Assembly (NCBI GenBank): GCA_031263195.1 | Contig: JAISGD010000010.1 | Coordinates: forward strand, 119,724-183,723 | DNA from: Campylobacteraceae bacterium | GTDB lineage: Bacteria > Campylobacterota > Campylobacteria > Campylobacterales > Campylobacteraceae | DNA length: 64,000 nucleotides | Reading direction: 5' to 3' | In this document: piece by piece, positions 19,036 to 29,738 of the stretch | Layout: every line of letters begins with the position of its first letter | Position numbering within the stretch: the first letter of the stretch is position 1 | Notes under the pieces: model-generated | Seen by the model: the letters and a program-made list of their open reading frames with translations, nothing else | What the model was told of the DNA's origin: nothing | The model's database searches: none | Made by a program: the position numbers and the translations under genes

Positions 19036-19700
19036 GTCAATTGGGCGTACGGTATTTTATCTCGCGCGTTCGCGTTTTCAAATCCTCGCAATCTAAGTCT
19101 GCAACTATCGCAAATTCCGCAAGCTTTATCCTCATTGGTGTAGCAACTCCACGTAAATTCAAGCGGTACGCCAAGCAAAAGCGCCTCTTTTACGATATCC
19201 GCTTTTGTCATATGAATTAACGGCGCGCATATTTTTATATTTGTCTCTTTTTTCGTACCCTCATTTGCGGCGGCTTCAATTTTTTTGATAAACGCTTCCG
19301 TGCAATCCGGATATCCGCTGCTATCCTCCTCCATAACGCCAAGATAGAGACTTTGTGCGTTCTCTTTTTCCGCCAAAGACGCCGCTATGGAGATAAATAT
19401 CCCGTTTCTGTAAGGCACATAAGTATTAGGCACACCGTTTCCCAAACCGTTTGTTCTTACATATAAAGAGGTGTCCGTTAGTGATGATGAGCCTATCTCT
19501 TTGATAAAAGACGCGTCTAAAATCACTTGTTTAGCCTCGAGCGCGTCGGCGATTTTTCTAAAACACTCCAACTCTTTTTCTTGCGTTCTTTGTCCGTAGT
19601 TAAAGTGCAAAGCTATTATCTCTTTACCCTCTTTTTTAGCGATAAAGGCAGCCAGAGCGCTATCCATACCGCCGCTTATAATACACACCGCTTTTTTCAA
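19032..19700 (-). CDS. queC: 7-cyano-7-deazaguanine synthase QueC
   Basis: A 222-residue N-type ATP pyrophosphatase converting 7-carboxy-7-deazaguanine to preQ0 in queuosine synthesis. Seen: the PP-loop [12 protein letters not shown] at the N-terminus, [17 protein letters not shown] in the middle, and the zinc-binding Cys set SCY...CGICDSC at the C-terminus. Length is normal. It is divergent from ybeY, with about 75 bases between them, and convergent with the MurF-like gene. Confidence 0.92.
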   Translation of the reverse strand: MKKAVCIISGGMDSALAAFIAKKEGKEIIALHFNYGQRTQEKELECFRKIADALEAKQVILDASFIKEIGSSSLTDTSLYVRTNGLGNGVPNTYVPYRNGIFISIAASLAEKENAQSLYLGVMEEDSSGYPDCTEAFIKKIEAAANEGTKKETNIKICAPLIHMTKADIVKEALLLGVPLEFTWSCYTNEDKACGICDSCRLRLRGFENANARDKIPYAQLT

Positions 19701-19752
19701 ATATTATCCTTTGTTTTTTGTGATTATAACAAAATTAGACGCTTAAAATTGC

Positions 19753-19758
19753 TATAAT
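19753..19758 (+). promoter_or_regulatory. TATAAT -10 box before ybeY
   Basis: TATAAT lies 19 bases before the ybeY ATG, which would give a very short leader with AAAAGG as ribosome-binding site. Confidence 0.45.
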
Positions 19759-19776
19759 TGCCAAAAGGTTTTTTAC

Positions 19777-20202
19777 ATGTTAATAATTGAAAATAATACG
19801 AAATATACCGTAAATTCGCTTTTGCTTGAAAAAATAGCTTCAAGGTTAAGCGAAAAAGAGATAGAGTGCGTGTTTATAAACTCCGAAGATATGCGGCAGT
19901 TAAATTTAAAAGAGAGGAAAAAAGACGAGACTACCGACGTTTTGAGTTTTCCTTTGGAAGATTTGCCTTATGCGCCGCTTGGAAGCATCGTCATAAACGC
20001 GGAGCTTGCCGCTTTGGGAGCGAATGAGTTCAAGCACGATATTGACGATGAGATAGCGCTTTTGTTTATACACGGGCTTTTGCACCTTTTAGGGTATGAT
20101 CACGAATGCGATAACGGACAAATGAGAGCGAAAGAGGAAGAGTTGATAGAATATTTCTGCCTGCCTGAGAGTCTTATTATCAGAACTGAAAATATAAAAT
20201 AG
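19777..20202 (+). CDS. ybeY: Endoribonuclease YbeY (16S rRNA maturation)
   Basis: A 141-residue single-strand endoribonuclease for 16S rRNA 3'-end maturation and ribosome quality control. The three-His zinc motif is intact in FIHGLLHLLGYDHECD (H-x3-H-x5-H, near residue 109), with TDVLSFPLE upstream as in the family. Length is normal. It is the only gene between queC and the GLUG lipoprotein. Confidence 0.92.
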   Translation: MLIIENNTKYTVNSLLLEKIASRLSEKEIECVFINSEDMRQLNLKERKKDETTDVLSFPLEDLPYAPLGSIVINAELAALGANEFKHDIDDEIALLFIHGLLHLLGYDHECDNGQMRAKEEELIEYFCLPESLIIRTENIK

Positions 20203-20328
20203 AAGTCTAAAACTACCAAAACTGCAAATTTTATCGCATAATCAAAGCAAAGTTTTTATGTAGACCAAGCCTGCACTTCTCCTGCTTTTTGAGTTTTACA
20301 CCGCAGACATTGCCGTTAATCAGATAAA

Positions 20329-20351
20329 AGTCCCCCATCATACGAGGGACT
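20329..20351 (-). terminator. Possible terminator for the GLUG lipoprotein gene
   Basis: Read on the minus strand, AGTCCC and GGGACT form a short GC-rich stem followed by TTTT, 28 bases after the gene's stop. The stem is only 6 bp. Confidence 0.45.
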
Positions 20352-20378
20352 ATATAAGACGTTTTAAACTGATAACTT

Positions 20379-21920
20379 TTAATTTGTCTCCCAGTAGAGT
20401 GTAGGATACAAATAACTGCCGTATGCACTCCAAACCCAAGGATTGTCATCGTCATTTCCAAAAGCCCAGCCTAAACCTTCCGAATAGGTCTCCTGCGTAG
20501 CTAATTCCGCCGCTGTTTTACTTGTACCGTGATTTGCCGCATTAGTACCTTGCGTAAAACTTCCACTCATAGTATCTAATGCAAAATTGTTTGAAACGCC
20601 GCCGACATAGCCGCTAACTACACGGTTTTTATAATTATTTCCACTTCCTATAACAGATGGATTTACAGCAGCATTTTTTTGAACCGCGGCATTATTTGTA
20701 TATATTCTACCTACAATACCACCTACATAAGTTGTTCCGTTGACAGTTCCTAATGAGTAACTGTTTTTAACAGAAGCACTGCTGCTGTAAGTATATCCTG
20801 CTATGCCGCCTGTATTTGCCCCGTAGCTGATGACATCGGCATTAGAGTAACTGTTCAATACCGAAGATCCGGTACGAACCTGTCCTGCTATGCCACCCAC
20901 ATTGCCGCCAACTCCTCCAACAATTCCTGAAGAGTAGCTATTTTTGATGCTTGAACCTGCGCCTGTTATATAACCTGCTATACCGCCGACATCAGAATCC
21001 AATCCAATGACAATTCCGGTAAAGCAGCTATTTTTGACAATTGAAGCACCTTCAGCATATCCCACAATACCTCCGACATACTGATCTCCGTTAACGCTTC
21101 CTTCAAAGCAGCTATTTGTAATAGTTGAAGTGCCTGCAATCTGCCCAACAATACCGCCTGCATAATTGTCTGCCGCGGTAATATTTCCTGTCACATGAAC
21201 ATTTAAGATAGTTGAACCTGTAGCATATCCTGCAACAGCACCGACATGGTTGTCGTTTCCTCTTATCGCCTTGCCCGCAGGTATTTCAATATTCAAGTTT
21301 TCAATATGAGCATTGGTTATATAACTGAAAAGTCCGAAATAGTCGTCACCGCCTGATGCTATATTGATCCACAAACCGCTGATTGTATGTCCGTTTCCAT
21401 TAAGCCTGCCGCTGAAGCGATTAGCTGCGTTATTGCCTGCTCCGATTTTCTGCCAACCATTAGCGTCAAAACCCGCACCATCAGGATCAAGATCAATATC
21501 ATCTGTCAAAATATATCTGCCGTTTAGACCTGTTCTGATAGCATTTAATCCCTCTTGGCTAGATATCTCTTTAATACCTGCAACAGTATAAAAGCTGATA
21601 TCCTGCGTTAAATTATACGCCTCATATTCAAGATTGCCTCTAACAAGCACATCGTTTGCCGCATATATAGGACCTGTTAGTCCACCTTCATCTGCAACGG
21701 CAGAAATATTAACATTGCCGCTTTGCTTGCTAACCGTATAAGCAACCTCAAGATCACCATTTAAAAATGAGATTTGATAAAAATGAGTATTAGTAGGATT
21801 TGGTGGGGGATTGTCACTACCACCTCCGCTTCCGCAGCCAATCAGTAAAAATCCGAACAAGAGAGAGAGAGAGAGTAACTTAAATAAAGTTAAACTTCTG
21901 TTACCAAAAAAAATAGACAT
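20379..21920 (-). CDS. GLUG-repeat surface lipoprotein with slippage tracts at its start
   Basis: A 513-residue secreted protein. The signal is SLTLFKLLSLSLLFGFLLIGC, with LIGC as lipobox and a GSGGGSD linker after it. Residues about 215-440 are a series of GLUG repeats of roughly 30 residues (VGGIVGYAEG, VGGIAGYITG, VGGIVGRIY), a beta-helix-type motif of adhesins and secreted proteins. The end (NPWVWSAYGSYLYPTLYW) is typical of GLUG proteins. Two slippage-prone tracts lie in the first 25 codons: T8 after codon 3 and (CT)8 in LSLSL. The present lengths are in frame, so the gene reads ON. Its ribosome-binding region (TCAAAGGGGTAGCAATGT) is almost identical to that of the lipoA paralog at 63961. 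Confidence 0.75.
   Translation of the reverse strand: MSIFFGNRSLTLFKLLSLSLLFGFLLIGCGSGGGSDNPPPNPTNTHFYQISFLNGDLEVAYTVSKQSGNVNISAVADEGGLTGPIYAANDVLVRGNLEYEAYNLTQDISFYTVAGIKEISSQEGLNAIRTGLNGRYILTDDIDLDPDGAGFDANGWQKIGAGNNAANRFSGRLNGNGHTISGLWINIASGGDDYFGLFSYITNAHIENLNIEIPAGKAIRGNDNHVGAVAGYATGSTILNVHVTGNITAADNYAGGIVGQIAGTSTITNSCFEGSVNGDQYVGGIVGYAEGASIVKNSCFTGIVIGLDSDVGGIAGYITGAGSSIKNSYSSGIVGGVGGNVGGIAGQVRTGSSVLNSYSNADVISYGANTGGIAGYTYSSSASVKNSYSLGTVNGTTYVGGIVGRIYTNNAAVQKNAAVNPSVIGSGNNYKNRVVSGYVGGVSNNFALDTMSGSFTQGTNAANHGTSKTAAELATQETYSEGLGWAFGNDDDNPWVWSAYGSYLYPTLYWETN
21860..21875. repeat. (AG)8 / (CT)8 dinucleotide tract in the GLUG lipoprotein signal sequence
   Basis: Eight AG units on the plus strand encode LSLSL on the minus strand. 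Gain or loss of one unit shifts the frame before the lipobox, a standard phase-variation layout. An A8/T8 run at 21906-21913 near the start codon adds a second slip site. Confidence 0.7.
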
Positions 21921-21969
21921 TGCTACCCCTTTGAATTTTAGTTCAATTTGCTAATGCAAATTTGACAGC

Positions 21970-21975
21970 ATTATA
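21970..21975 (-). promoter_or_regulatory. TATAAT -10 box before the GLUG lipoprotein
   Basis: On the minus strand TATAAT (in TTGCTATAATGC) lies about 50 bases before the ATG at 21920. Confidence 0.5.
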
Positions 21976-22594
21976 GCAAAAGTTTAGTGTAAAATAGTCT
22001 TTAACAAATATATTTTTAATATAAATGCCTATTTTTAACATATTTGTTGACAATTTTTCTCTTTTATAATGTTAATTCGTAAAAATGATATAGGCAATAA
22101 ATGAATTAATGAGTATTTTAAATACAAATATAGAATAGTTAAAAAACTTCAAATCTTGTCGATAAGCATTCATTGGCAAAACAGTGACGGCATACGATTC
22201 ATAAAAAATGCAAAAACTTCCGTCAATACTATATTGATTGACAAAAAACGATACCAATGACGGGATTTAAATATAGATAGGACAAAAACAGTTTACTCCC
22301 GCTGAGTAAAAATTCACTTGGCAGTTGTATTGTCGTCATTGGTTAAAACGATAGCAGCGTCTCATTAACGCAGACAATCTTTTCGTTAGTTAGTTCTTTA
22401 TCGCTTCGAGAGTAAATAAAATAACTCCGTTTCCTTTTAGCAAGAAGTTGCAAAAGCTGCCGTATAGCAAAATAAGCAATACTATTATTGTTTGAAATAA
22501 TAGAATATATTGGGATACAAAAATAACAAAAGACTTCCTGAATACCGATAGTAATCTGCAAATATTTTAAATCTAAAATACTAAAGACGGCAGG
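21976..22594. other. Intergenic region of about 620 bases without a recognised gene
   Basis: Between the GLUG lipoprotein promoter and the PAS-like gene I see only AT-rich sequence and short reading frames that lack both a ribosome-binding site and any recognisable protein pattern. No tRNA-like cloverleaf or strong terminator stands out. It could hold a small RNA or a decayed gene, but nothing supports either. Confidence 0.4.
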
Positions 22595-23293
22595 TTACGC
22601 GCAAATCATAGGTGAAGAGACAGTAGTTTCTCCTGGCTTAAAACAGACTGTACAATTCATTCCTTGCGCTAGTTGTTCTATTATGCGCTCTCTGGTAACA
22701 TCCCTTTTATCGCCCTCTATACTAAGCAAAAACATGGGATATCTTTTGTCATTAAATTTTAGATATTCGCCTGTCTTCACAGCAAGTTTTGTTGTGATAG
22801 ACGCCGCGTTTCGGTAACTATCAAATATCTTGCTCACAAGCTGTGTAAATTTTTCTATCTGTAGTTTTAACTCCGGAAATGTCGGGTCAAAATCCTTTTT
22901 AAAAATTATTTTGCGGCTTACGGAAGCGGCACTTATGCATAAATCCAAAAGTGAATATATATTGATAAATTCGCCGTTTTCATTAAGAGAAGTAAATCTT
23001 TTAACAGGAGTTTTATAGAGTTTGATACCTATATGTGTATCGTCCATATAGCCAACTGTTATACCGTAATACAAACTCTCGCCGAAACGAAAATCAAAAA
23101 GCGTGGTTTTAAAACCAAAAGTTACATTAGCATATGCACTGGCCATATCAAAAAGCTCTTTAGCAAAAACTTGAGAGAGCAGATACTGCGCCTCTTGGTT
23201 TATCATCACTATTTTACCGTTTAAATCAAAAAGCACAAATGGATTGTAGTCGTTATCCAGCCATTGTTCGTAAAATTGTGTCAAGTGTTTCAA
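22595..23293 (-). CDS. PAS-like domain protein next to rpoD, unknown function
   Basis: A 232-residue cytoplasmic protein. The first 60 residues (WLDNDYNPFVLFDLNGKIVMINQEAQYLL) look like a PAS sensor domain; the rest has no motif I recognise, with a helical middle and a Cys pair near the end (MNCTVCF). No kinase or output domain is present. Its start overlaps the stop of the sigma region-4 gene by 4 bases, so it is co-translated with that gene and follows rpoD in the same direction. A stand-alone PAS protein beside two sigma-type genes may sense a signal for transcription control, which is inference. Confidence 0.5.
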   Translation of the reverse strand: MKHLTQFYEQWLDNDYNPFVLFDLNGKIVMINQEAQYLLSQVFAKELFDMASAYANVTFGFKTTLFDFRFGESLYYGITVGYMDDTHIGIKLYKTPVKRFTSLNENGEFINIYSLLDLCISAASVSRKIIFKKDFDPTFPELKLQIEKFTQLVSKIFDSYRNAASITTKLAVKTGEYLKFNDKRYPMFLLSIEGDKRDVTRERIIEQLAQGMNCTVCFKPGETTVSSPMICA

Positions 23294-23574
23294 CCTTTAT
23301 AATACTCTATAAGAAGCCTTCCGATTCTTGGATTTTTTAATTTTTTGATAGCTGTATTTTCTATCTGTCTTACGCGTTCCCTTGTGGTATTTAATATAAT
23401 CGATACCTCTTCAAGCGTCATATCACCCAAACAGTAATCGCCATAAACAACTCTTGCCAAAGCTATATAATATTTCGCCGTATCTTGCATATACATCTCT
23501 TCTATGACACGTATTTTAGCTTTTTGTTCATTATTTAAGCGTAAATTATCTACTTTATTTGTTTTTCTTCTCAT
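23290..23574 (-). CDS. Small protein with only sigma-70 region 4
   Basis: A 94-residue protein whose C-terminal half ([21 protein letters not shown] then NTAIKKLKNPRIGRLL) is a sigma-70 region 4 helix-turn-helix, very close to the end of the adjacent RpoD ([20 protein letters not shown]). Regions 2 and 3, needed for core binding and -10 recognition, are absent. It could bind -35-like DNA alone or compete for region-4 contacts. It lies about 48 bases downstream of rpoD and overlaps the PAS-like gene. Origin by partial duplication of rpoD is likely. Confidence 0.7.
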   Translation of the reverse strand: MRRKTNKVDNLRLNNEQKAKIRVIEEMYMQDTAKYYIALARVVYGDYCLGDMTLEEVSIILNTTRERVRQIENTAIKKLKNPRIGRLLIEYYKG

Positions 23575-23622
23575 ATCTACATCTTCTTCGATAATAGAGC
23601 TTTCATGATGATGCTAAAAGGT

Positions 23623-25485
23623 TTAGCTTTCCATATAGCTTTTCAACTTTTTACCTACTTTCGGATGTTTCAGTTTTTTGATGGCTGAGCTTTCTATCTG
23701 TCTTACGCGTTCTCTTGTAACATTAAGCTCTTTGCCTATCTCCTCAAGAGTTCTGTCACTCTCATCTTCCAAAAGTCCGAAACGCATTCTAATGACAGCT
23801 TTTTCGCGTTCGTTAAGCTGTTCTAAAACTTCGTCTATTTGAGCTTTTAAATCACTTTTTAGTATATGCTCTATAGGCAAAAGGGTATTTTTATCTTCCA
23901 CAAAATCGCCGAATTTCCCGTCGTCTTCATTTCCTATCGGAGCCTCTAAGGAGATGGGCTCTTTTGTGATTTTTATCACATTGCGTACTTTGTCAGGAGT
24001 TAATCCGACCTCTTTAGCTATAGTATCAACATCAGGCTCTTTGCCGTGTTCTTGCAAATGTTTTCGCACAACTTTATTGATTCTGTTTATTGTCTCTATC
24101 ATATGTATAGGTATTCTTATAGTTCTTGCCTGATCTGCTATAGCACGGCTTATCGCTTGTCTTATCCACCATGTAGCATATGTTGAAAATTTAAAGCCTT
24201 TTTTATACTCAAATTTATCAACCGCTTTCATAAGTCCGATATTGCCCTCTTGTATAAGATCTAAAAACGGCAAACCTCTATTGGTATATCTTTTCGCGAT
24301 GGAAACAACAAGGCGGAGGTTTGATTTGGACATTCTTTCTTTTGCTTTATCTGTTATCTTTTTACCGCGTTTAATCTGCTCTAAAATCTCTTTTAAAACT
24401 TCAGGTTCAAGGCTGAAAGATTTTTTAGAAGCTTCTTTGGTTTGAAAAAGTTTTTTTATCTCGGTGTATGTTGAAATCATAGTAGCTTCAGGCACCATAG
24501 AGATAATCTCATCTTTACTGAGCTCTGTTATTTTGGATAAAATCTTTTTGTGATTATCTTTTAGCGTATCATTAAAAAGAGATAACTTATACTCCAATCT
24601 TTTTAACTCTTTCTCAAATTCCGAATCACCCTTTAACGCTCCCTCAATAGCACGTACAAGCTCATTTATAAGTTTACTTGTAGGTCCCAAATCCATCAAT
24701 TTTTCTTTTAAGATTCTTTTTTTATAAGCTACGGTGAGATTGTACTCTAAAGACTCATCCTTATTTTTATTCTCATTTATTTTCGCCGTAAATTTCATCC
24801 ACTCTTTTTTGGCTTTTTCCAAAGCCTTGAAGCTCTCTATAACATTTTCGGAACGCTTAAGTTCTTTTTTTGTCGGAGCTCTCTTACCTTCTCCATTCTC
24901 ATCCAAATCCACTTCTTCATCATCTTCCAAATCGCTCTCTTCTTCATCTTCAAGTTCATCATCAAAACTTTTAAATAACTCTTTTACCCTTCGCTCTCTA
25001 TTTACAAGAGCCTCTTTATATTCAAGGATAAAATCTATAAGATACGGTACGGAACAAAAAGCGTCTATAATAATATCTTCGCCAAGCTCAATTTTTTTGC
25101 TGATATAAATCTCTTCATCTTTTGTCAAGAGAGATATTTGTCCCATCTCGCGCAGATACATACGAACCGGGCTGTCACTTCTCGACCACTCTAAAAGCTC
25201 TTTTTCATTCGCCAAATCAAACTCATCTTCAAGCGTTTCATCTTGAAATTTTTGTCTCTCTTGCTCTCGTTTTTTAGCCTCTTCCAAATTGCGCATTTTA
25301 GATATTTCAGCTGAAGTCAAAAGAGTTATGTGATGTTTTTTTAAAAGTACATCTATTTTTTTTATGACAACAGATGTAGGTTGTTTCGGGAAAAATTCTA
25401 TCAGCTCATCGTAAGTAACATACCCTTTTTCATTTTTCTTTAAAAATTCTTCTAAAGCGATAAATACATCTTTTGATGTTAACAT
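23623..25485 (-). CDS. rpoD: RNA polymerase sigma factor RpoD (sigma-70)
   Basis: A 620-residue primary sigma factor. Region 1.1-like N-terminus, region 1.2 ([21 protein letters not shown], about residue 103), an acidic non-conserved insert (about 170-200, [18 protein letters not shown]), region 2 ([19 protein letters not shown], then [14 protein letters not shown]), region 3 and region 4 ([20 protein letters not shown]). All core-binding and promoter-reading segments look intact. Transcribed on the minus strand, divergent from aspA. Confidence 0.95.
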   Translation of the reverse strand: MLTSKDVFIALEEFLKKNEKGYVTYDELIEFFPKQPTSVVIKKIDVLLKKHHITLLTSAEISKMRNLEEAKKREQERQKFQDETLEDEFDLANEKELLEWSRSDSPVRMYLREMGQISLLTKDEEIYISKKIELGEDIIIDAFCSVPYLIDFILEYKEALVNRERRVKELFKSFDDELEDEEESDLEDDEEVDLDENGEGKRAPTKKELKRSENVIESFKALEKAKKEWMKFTAKINENKNKDESLEYNLTVAYKKRILKEKLMDLGPTSKLINELVRAIEGALKGDSEFEKELKRLEYKLSLFNDTLKDNHKKILSKITELSKDEIISMVPEATMISTYTEIKKLFQTKEASKKSFSLEPEVLKEILEQIKRGKKITDKAKERMSKSNLRLVVSIAKRYTNRGLPFLDLIQEGNIGLMKAVDKFEYKKGFKFSTYATWWIRQAISRAIADQARTIRIPIHMIETINRINKVVRKHLQEHGKEPDVDTIAKEVGLTPDKVRNVIKITKEPISLEAPIGNEDDGKFGDFVEDKNTLLPIEHILKSDLKAQIDEVLEQLNEREKAVIRMRFGLLEDESDRTLEEIGKELNVTRERVRQIESSAIKKLKHPKVGKKLKSYMES

Positions 25486-25659
25486 AGGTGTTACTCCTTG
25501 TAGAGTTATGAAAGTTGAAAAAAGGGATGTATTATATCATAACTTTTTTAAACCTCATTGATATCTGCTAAAAAACTGTATCAAACTCTTTTTGAAAAAG
25601 TCGTTTTAAAATCATTTTGTAAGTTTACAATTTCATAAATTTTTTATAAGGAGACAACA

Positions 25660-27102
25660 ATGTCTTTTCGTATAGAACACGATCTAATTGGTGATAAAGA
25701 GATCTCTAACGATTGTTACTACGGTGTGCAAACAGCACGAGCGCAAGAGAACTTTCATATAACGGGCGTAAAACTTTCAAGTTTTCCGGTTTTCATAAAA
25801 TCATTAGCTTTTGTAAAAAAAGCCGCCGCTTTGGCGAACTATGAATTAAAACTACTCACCGAAGCTAAGAAAAACGCTATTTGCGAAGCTTGTGATGAGA
25901 TAATAAACGGAAAATATCATGACCAATTTGTAGTGGATATGATTCAAGGCGGAGCGGGAACTTCAACAAATATGAACGCGAACGAAGTTATCGCCAATAT
26001 TGGACTTGAACTTATGGGACACAAAAAAGGCGAGTACAAATACCTTCATCCAAACAATGACGTAAATTTGTCTCAATCTACAAACGATGCGTATCCTACG
26101 GCTTTGCGTATAGCTATTTATGAGAGGTTAGGGGGCTTAATAGAGTCTATGAATATCATAAAAGACTCGTTTTCAAAAAAAGCTTTAGAGTTCAAAGACG
26201 TAATAAAAATGGGAAGAACGCAACTTCAAGACGCTGTTCCGATGACTTTGGAACAGGAATTTAGAACTTATTCCATTATGATTGGCGAAGATATTCAAAG
26301 AGTGGACGAGGCAAGACAGTTGGTAAGAGAGATGAATCTTGGAGCGACCGCTATAGGAACCGGCATTAACTCGCATCCCGATTATTCAAGATTAGTAGAG
26401 AGTAAACTTCAAGAAGTAACCGGTCGCCCGTTTGTAACGGCAAAAGATTTGATTGAAGCTACCCAAGATACGGGAGCTTATGTGCAAATATCAGGCGTTT
26501 TAAAAAGAGTCGCTACTAAAATGTCAAAAATCTGCAATGATTTGAGACTTTTAAGCTCAGGTCCAAGGACGGGATTTAACGAGATAAATCTTCCGGCTAT
26601 GCAGCCCGGAAGTTCGATAATGCCGGGTAAAGTAAATCCTGTAATCCCGGAAGTCGTAAATCAGGTTTGTTTTCAAGTTATAGGTTCGGATATTACCGTT
26701 ACTTTAGCGAGCGAAGGCGGACAGTTGCAGCTTAACGTTTTTGAGCCCGTTATCGCTTATAATCTTTTTAATTCAACAAATATGATGAGTAACGCGTTTA
26801 AAACACTTGCTTGCACTTGCGTGGACGGCATTGCGGCAAATAGACAAAGATGTAAAGATTTGGTATTAAACAGTATAGGTTTGGTAACGGCTTTAAATCC
26901 TTTTATAGGATATGAAAACTCAACTTCCGTAGCGAAAGAGGCTTTGGAGACCGGAGGTTCGGTATATAACATAGTGCTTGAGAGAGGTCTTTTGGCAAAA
27001 GAAGAACTTGACGATATTATAAGACCTGAAAATATGATTAAGCCTCGCAATTTCGGATTATCCGAAAAACATAAAATAGATGGTAAGACCATTAAAAAAT
27101 AA
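25660..27102 (+). CDS. aspA: Aspartate ammonia-lyase
   Basis: A 480-residue enzyme of the fumarase/aspartase superfamily, deaminating L-aspartate to fumarate and ammonia. The signature GSSIMPGKVNPVIPEVVNQ is near residue 325, with the catalytic Ser in the flexible loop. QGGAGTSTNMNANEVIAN and MGRTQLQDAVPM also match. It is followed at 12 bases by the Dcu transporter and then the asparaginase: together these feed asparagine and aspartate into fumarate respiration. Confidence 0.95.
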   Translation: MSFRIEHDLIGDKEISNDCYYGVQTARAQENFHITGVKLSSFPVFIKSLAFVKKAAALANYELKLLTEAKKNAICEACDEIINGKYHDQFVVDMIQGGAGTSTNMNANEVIANIGLELMGHKKGEYKYLHPNNDVNLSQSTNDAYPTALRIAIYERLGGLIESMNIIKDSFSKKALEFKDVIKMGRTQLQDAVPMTLEQEFRTYSIMIGEDIQRVDEARQLVREMNLGATAIGTGINSHPDYSRLVESKLQEVTGRPFVTAKDLIEATQDTGAYVQISGVLKRVATKMSKICNDLRLLSSGPRTGFNEINLPAMQPGSSIMPGKVNPVIPEVVNQVCFQVIGSDITVTLASEGGQLQLNVFEPVIAYNLFNSTNMMSNAFKTLACTCVDGIAANRQRCKDLVLNSIGLVTALNPFIGYENSTSVAKEALETGGSVYNIVLERGLLAKEELDDIIRPENMIKPRNFGLSEKHKIDGKTIKK

Positions 27103-27114
27103 AGGAGTAAAGCA

Positions 27115-28473
27115 ATGTTAAGTGCTTTTTTAAGTCCTGAAATACTCTTAATACTACAAGTAATTGTAGTATTGGGAGCTATTTTTATAGGTGTTCGTTT
27201 AGGCGGCATAGCGATAGGTTATGCCGGAGGCATAGGTTTAGTAATCCTGTGTTTGTTTCTCGGATTAAATCCGGGCGGTATTACGGGAGATAAAGTTTTT
27301 ATTCCCATAGATGTTATTTTGATAATTATGTCTGTTATTTCGGCTATCGCGGCTATGCAAGTTGCCGGCGGACTTGATTATTTGGTGCATTTAGCGGAAA
27401 AACTTTTGAGAAAAAACCCAAAATATATAACATTTTTGGGACCTACCGTAACGTACTTTTTAACGATATTCGCAGGTACGGGACACACGGCGTTTTCAGC
27501 GCTTCCGGTTATCGCCGAAGTCTCCAAAGAACAGGGTATTAAACCATCTATTCCTTTAAGCGTATCGGTCGTATCGTCGCAAATCGCTATCACAGCTTCG
27601 CCTGTTTCGGCTGCCGTTATTTTTATGAGCAGCGAAAACGCGTTAGGGGGTCTTGGAGTAGGATATCTTACGATTTTAGCTATTTGTATCCCAACGACAT
27701 TTATAGCTTGTATGATAACTGCATTTATTTGCAACCTTTTTAACACAGATCTTAGCAAAGACGCTGTTTATCAAGAGAGATTAAAAGAGGGTCTAATCAA
27801 GTTCAAAGGTCAGAGCGAATTTGTCGCTAAAAAAGGCGCTAAACTGTCCGTTATACTATTTTTAGTCGGCATTTTGGCGATCATTTTATACGCAAGTGCA
27901 ATTAGCGATGCTCTTAAATGGATAGAAAAACCGATTGTAGGGCGGGATGCCGCTATCATAATGTTTATGCTCACAATCGCTACTCTTATCGCGTTTTTTT
28001 GCAAGATAGACACGGGCAATGTTTTAAACGCTTCAACGTTCAAATCGGGTATGACCGCTTGTATTTGCGTTCTTGGCGTCGCGTGGTTGGGTACTACTTT
28101 TGTAAAAGGCAATGAAGCAGGTATTCAAAATATCGCGGGCGATTTATTAAATCACTATCCTTGGATGTTGGCGGTAGTACTGTTTTTCGCAAGTACGCTT
28201 TTATATTCTCAGGCGGCAACCGCAAAAGCTCTTATACCAACCGCTATTTTATTGGGCGTTGAACCGACGACAATGGTAGCCTCTTTCGCGGCTGTAAGCG
28301 CGCTGTTTGTATTGCCTACGTATCCTACTCTTTTGGCTGCCGTTCAAATGGATGATACGGGAAGTACGAGAATAGGAAAATATGTCTTTAACCATCCGTT
28401 TTTATTCCCGGGAGTATTGGCTATAGGAATAGCGGTAGCGTTAGGATTTTTAATAGCTCCGATACTAATTTAA
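27115..28473 (+). CDS. dcuA: Anaerobic C4-dicarboxylate transporter (DcuA/DcuB)
   Basis: A 452-residue inner-membrane protein with 10-12 hydrophobic segments. The family stretches IFAGTGHTAFSALPVIAEVS and SSQIAITASPVSAAVIFMSS are both present. Dcu carriers exchange aspartate or fumarate for succinate. It is co-transcribed with aspA (12-base gap), the same order as aspA-dcuA in Campylobacter. DcuA versus DcuB cannot be separated by eye, so the symbol follows the context. Confidence 0.88.
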   Translation: MLSAFLSPEILLILQVIVVLGAIFIGVRLGGIAIGYAGGIGLVILCLFLGLNPGGITGDKVFIPIDVILIIMSVISAIAAMQVAGGLDYLVHLAEKLLRKNPKYITFLGPTVTYFLTIFAGTGHTAFSALPVIAEVSKEQGIKPSIPLSVSVVSSQIAITASPVSAAVIFMSSENALGGLGVGYLTILAICIPTTFIACMITAFICNLFNTDLSKDAVYQERLKEGLIKFKGQSEFVAKKGAKLSVILFLVGILAIILYASAISDALKWIEKPIVGRDAAIIMFMLTIATLIAFFCKIDTGNVLNASTFKSGMTACICVLGVAWLGTTFVKGNEAGIQNIAGDLLNHYPWMLAVVLFFASTLLYSQAATAKALIPTAILLGVEPTTMVASFAAVSALFVLPTYPTLLAAVQMDDTGSTRIGKYVFNHPFLFPGVLAIGIAVALGFLIAPILI

Positions 28474-28501
28474 AAACTTCCAAAGTTTTTTAAAGGAGAT
28501 T

Positions 28502-28538
28502 GATAGAGCGTTTATATGTTACATGTAAGCGTTCTATC
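28502..28538 (+). terminator. Imperfect hairpin between dcuA and the asparaginase gene
   Basis: GATAGAGCGTTTA and TAAGCGTTCTATC pair at 11 of 13 positions, with the other two as G-U, around an 11-base loop. There is little T-run, so it may attenuate or stabilise the message and leave some read-through to the asparaginase gene. Confidence 0.4.
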
Positions 28539-28560
28539 CTTACTTAAAGTAGATTTGTAA

Positions 28561-29637
<1,077 letters not shown>

Positions 29638-29738
29638 AATAATTCGTATTCTCATCTTTCCTTGTTATTTTAAAAAGATAACAGGGAAAGAAACTTTTTT
29701 TCGCTAAAATACCGTATATTTTTGGGTGTGTGAGTATA

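Noticed and set aside
21976..22594. Possible small RNA or tRNA in the gap upstream of the GLUG gene
   Set aside because: No cloverleaf, no terminator and no promoter pair could be found by eye.
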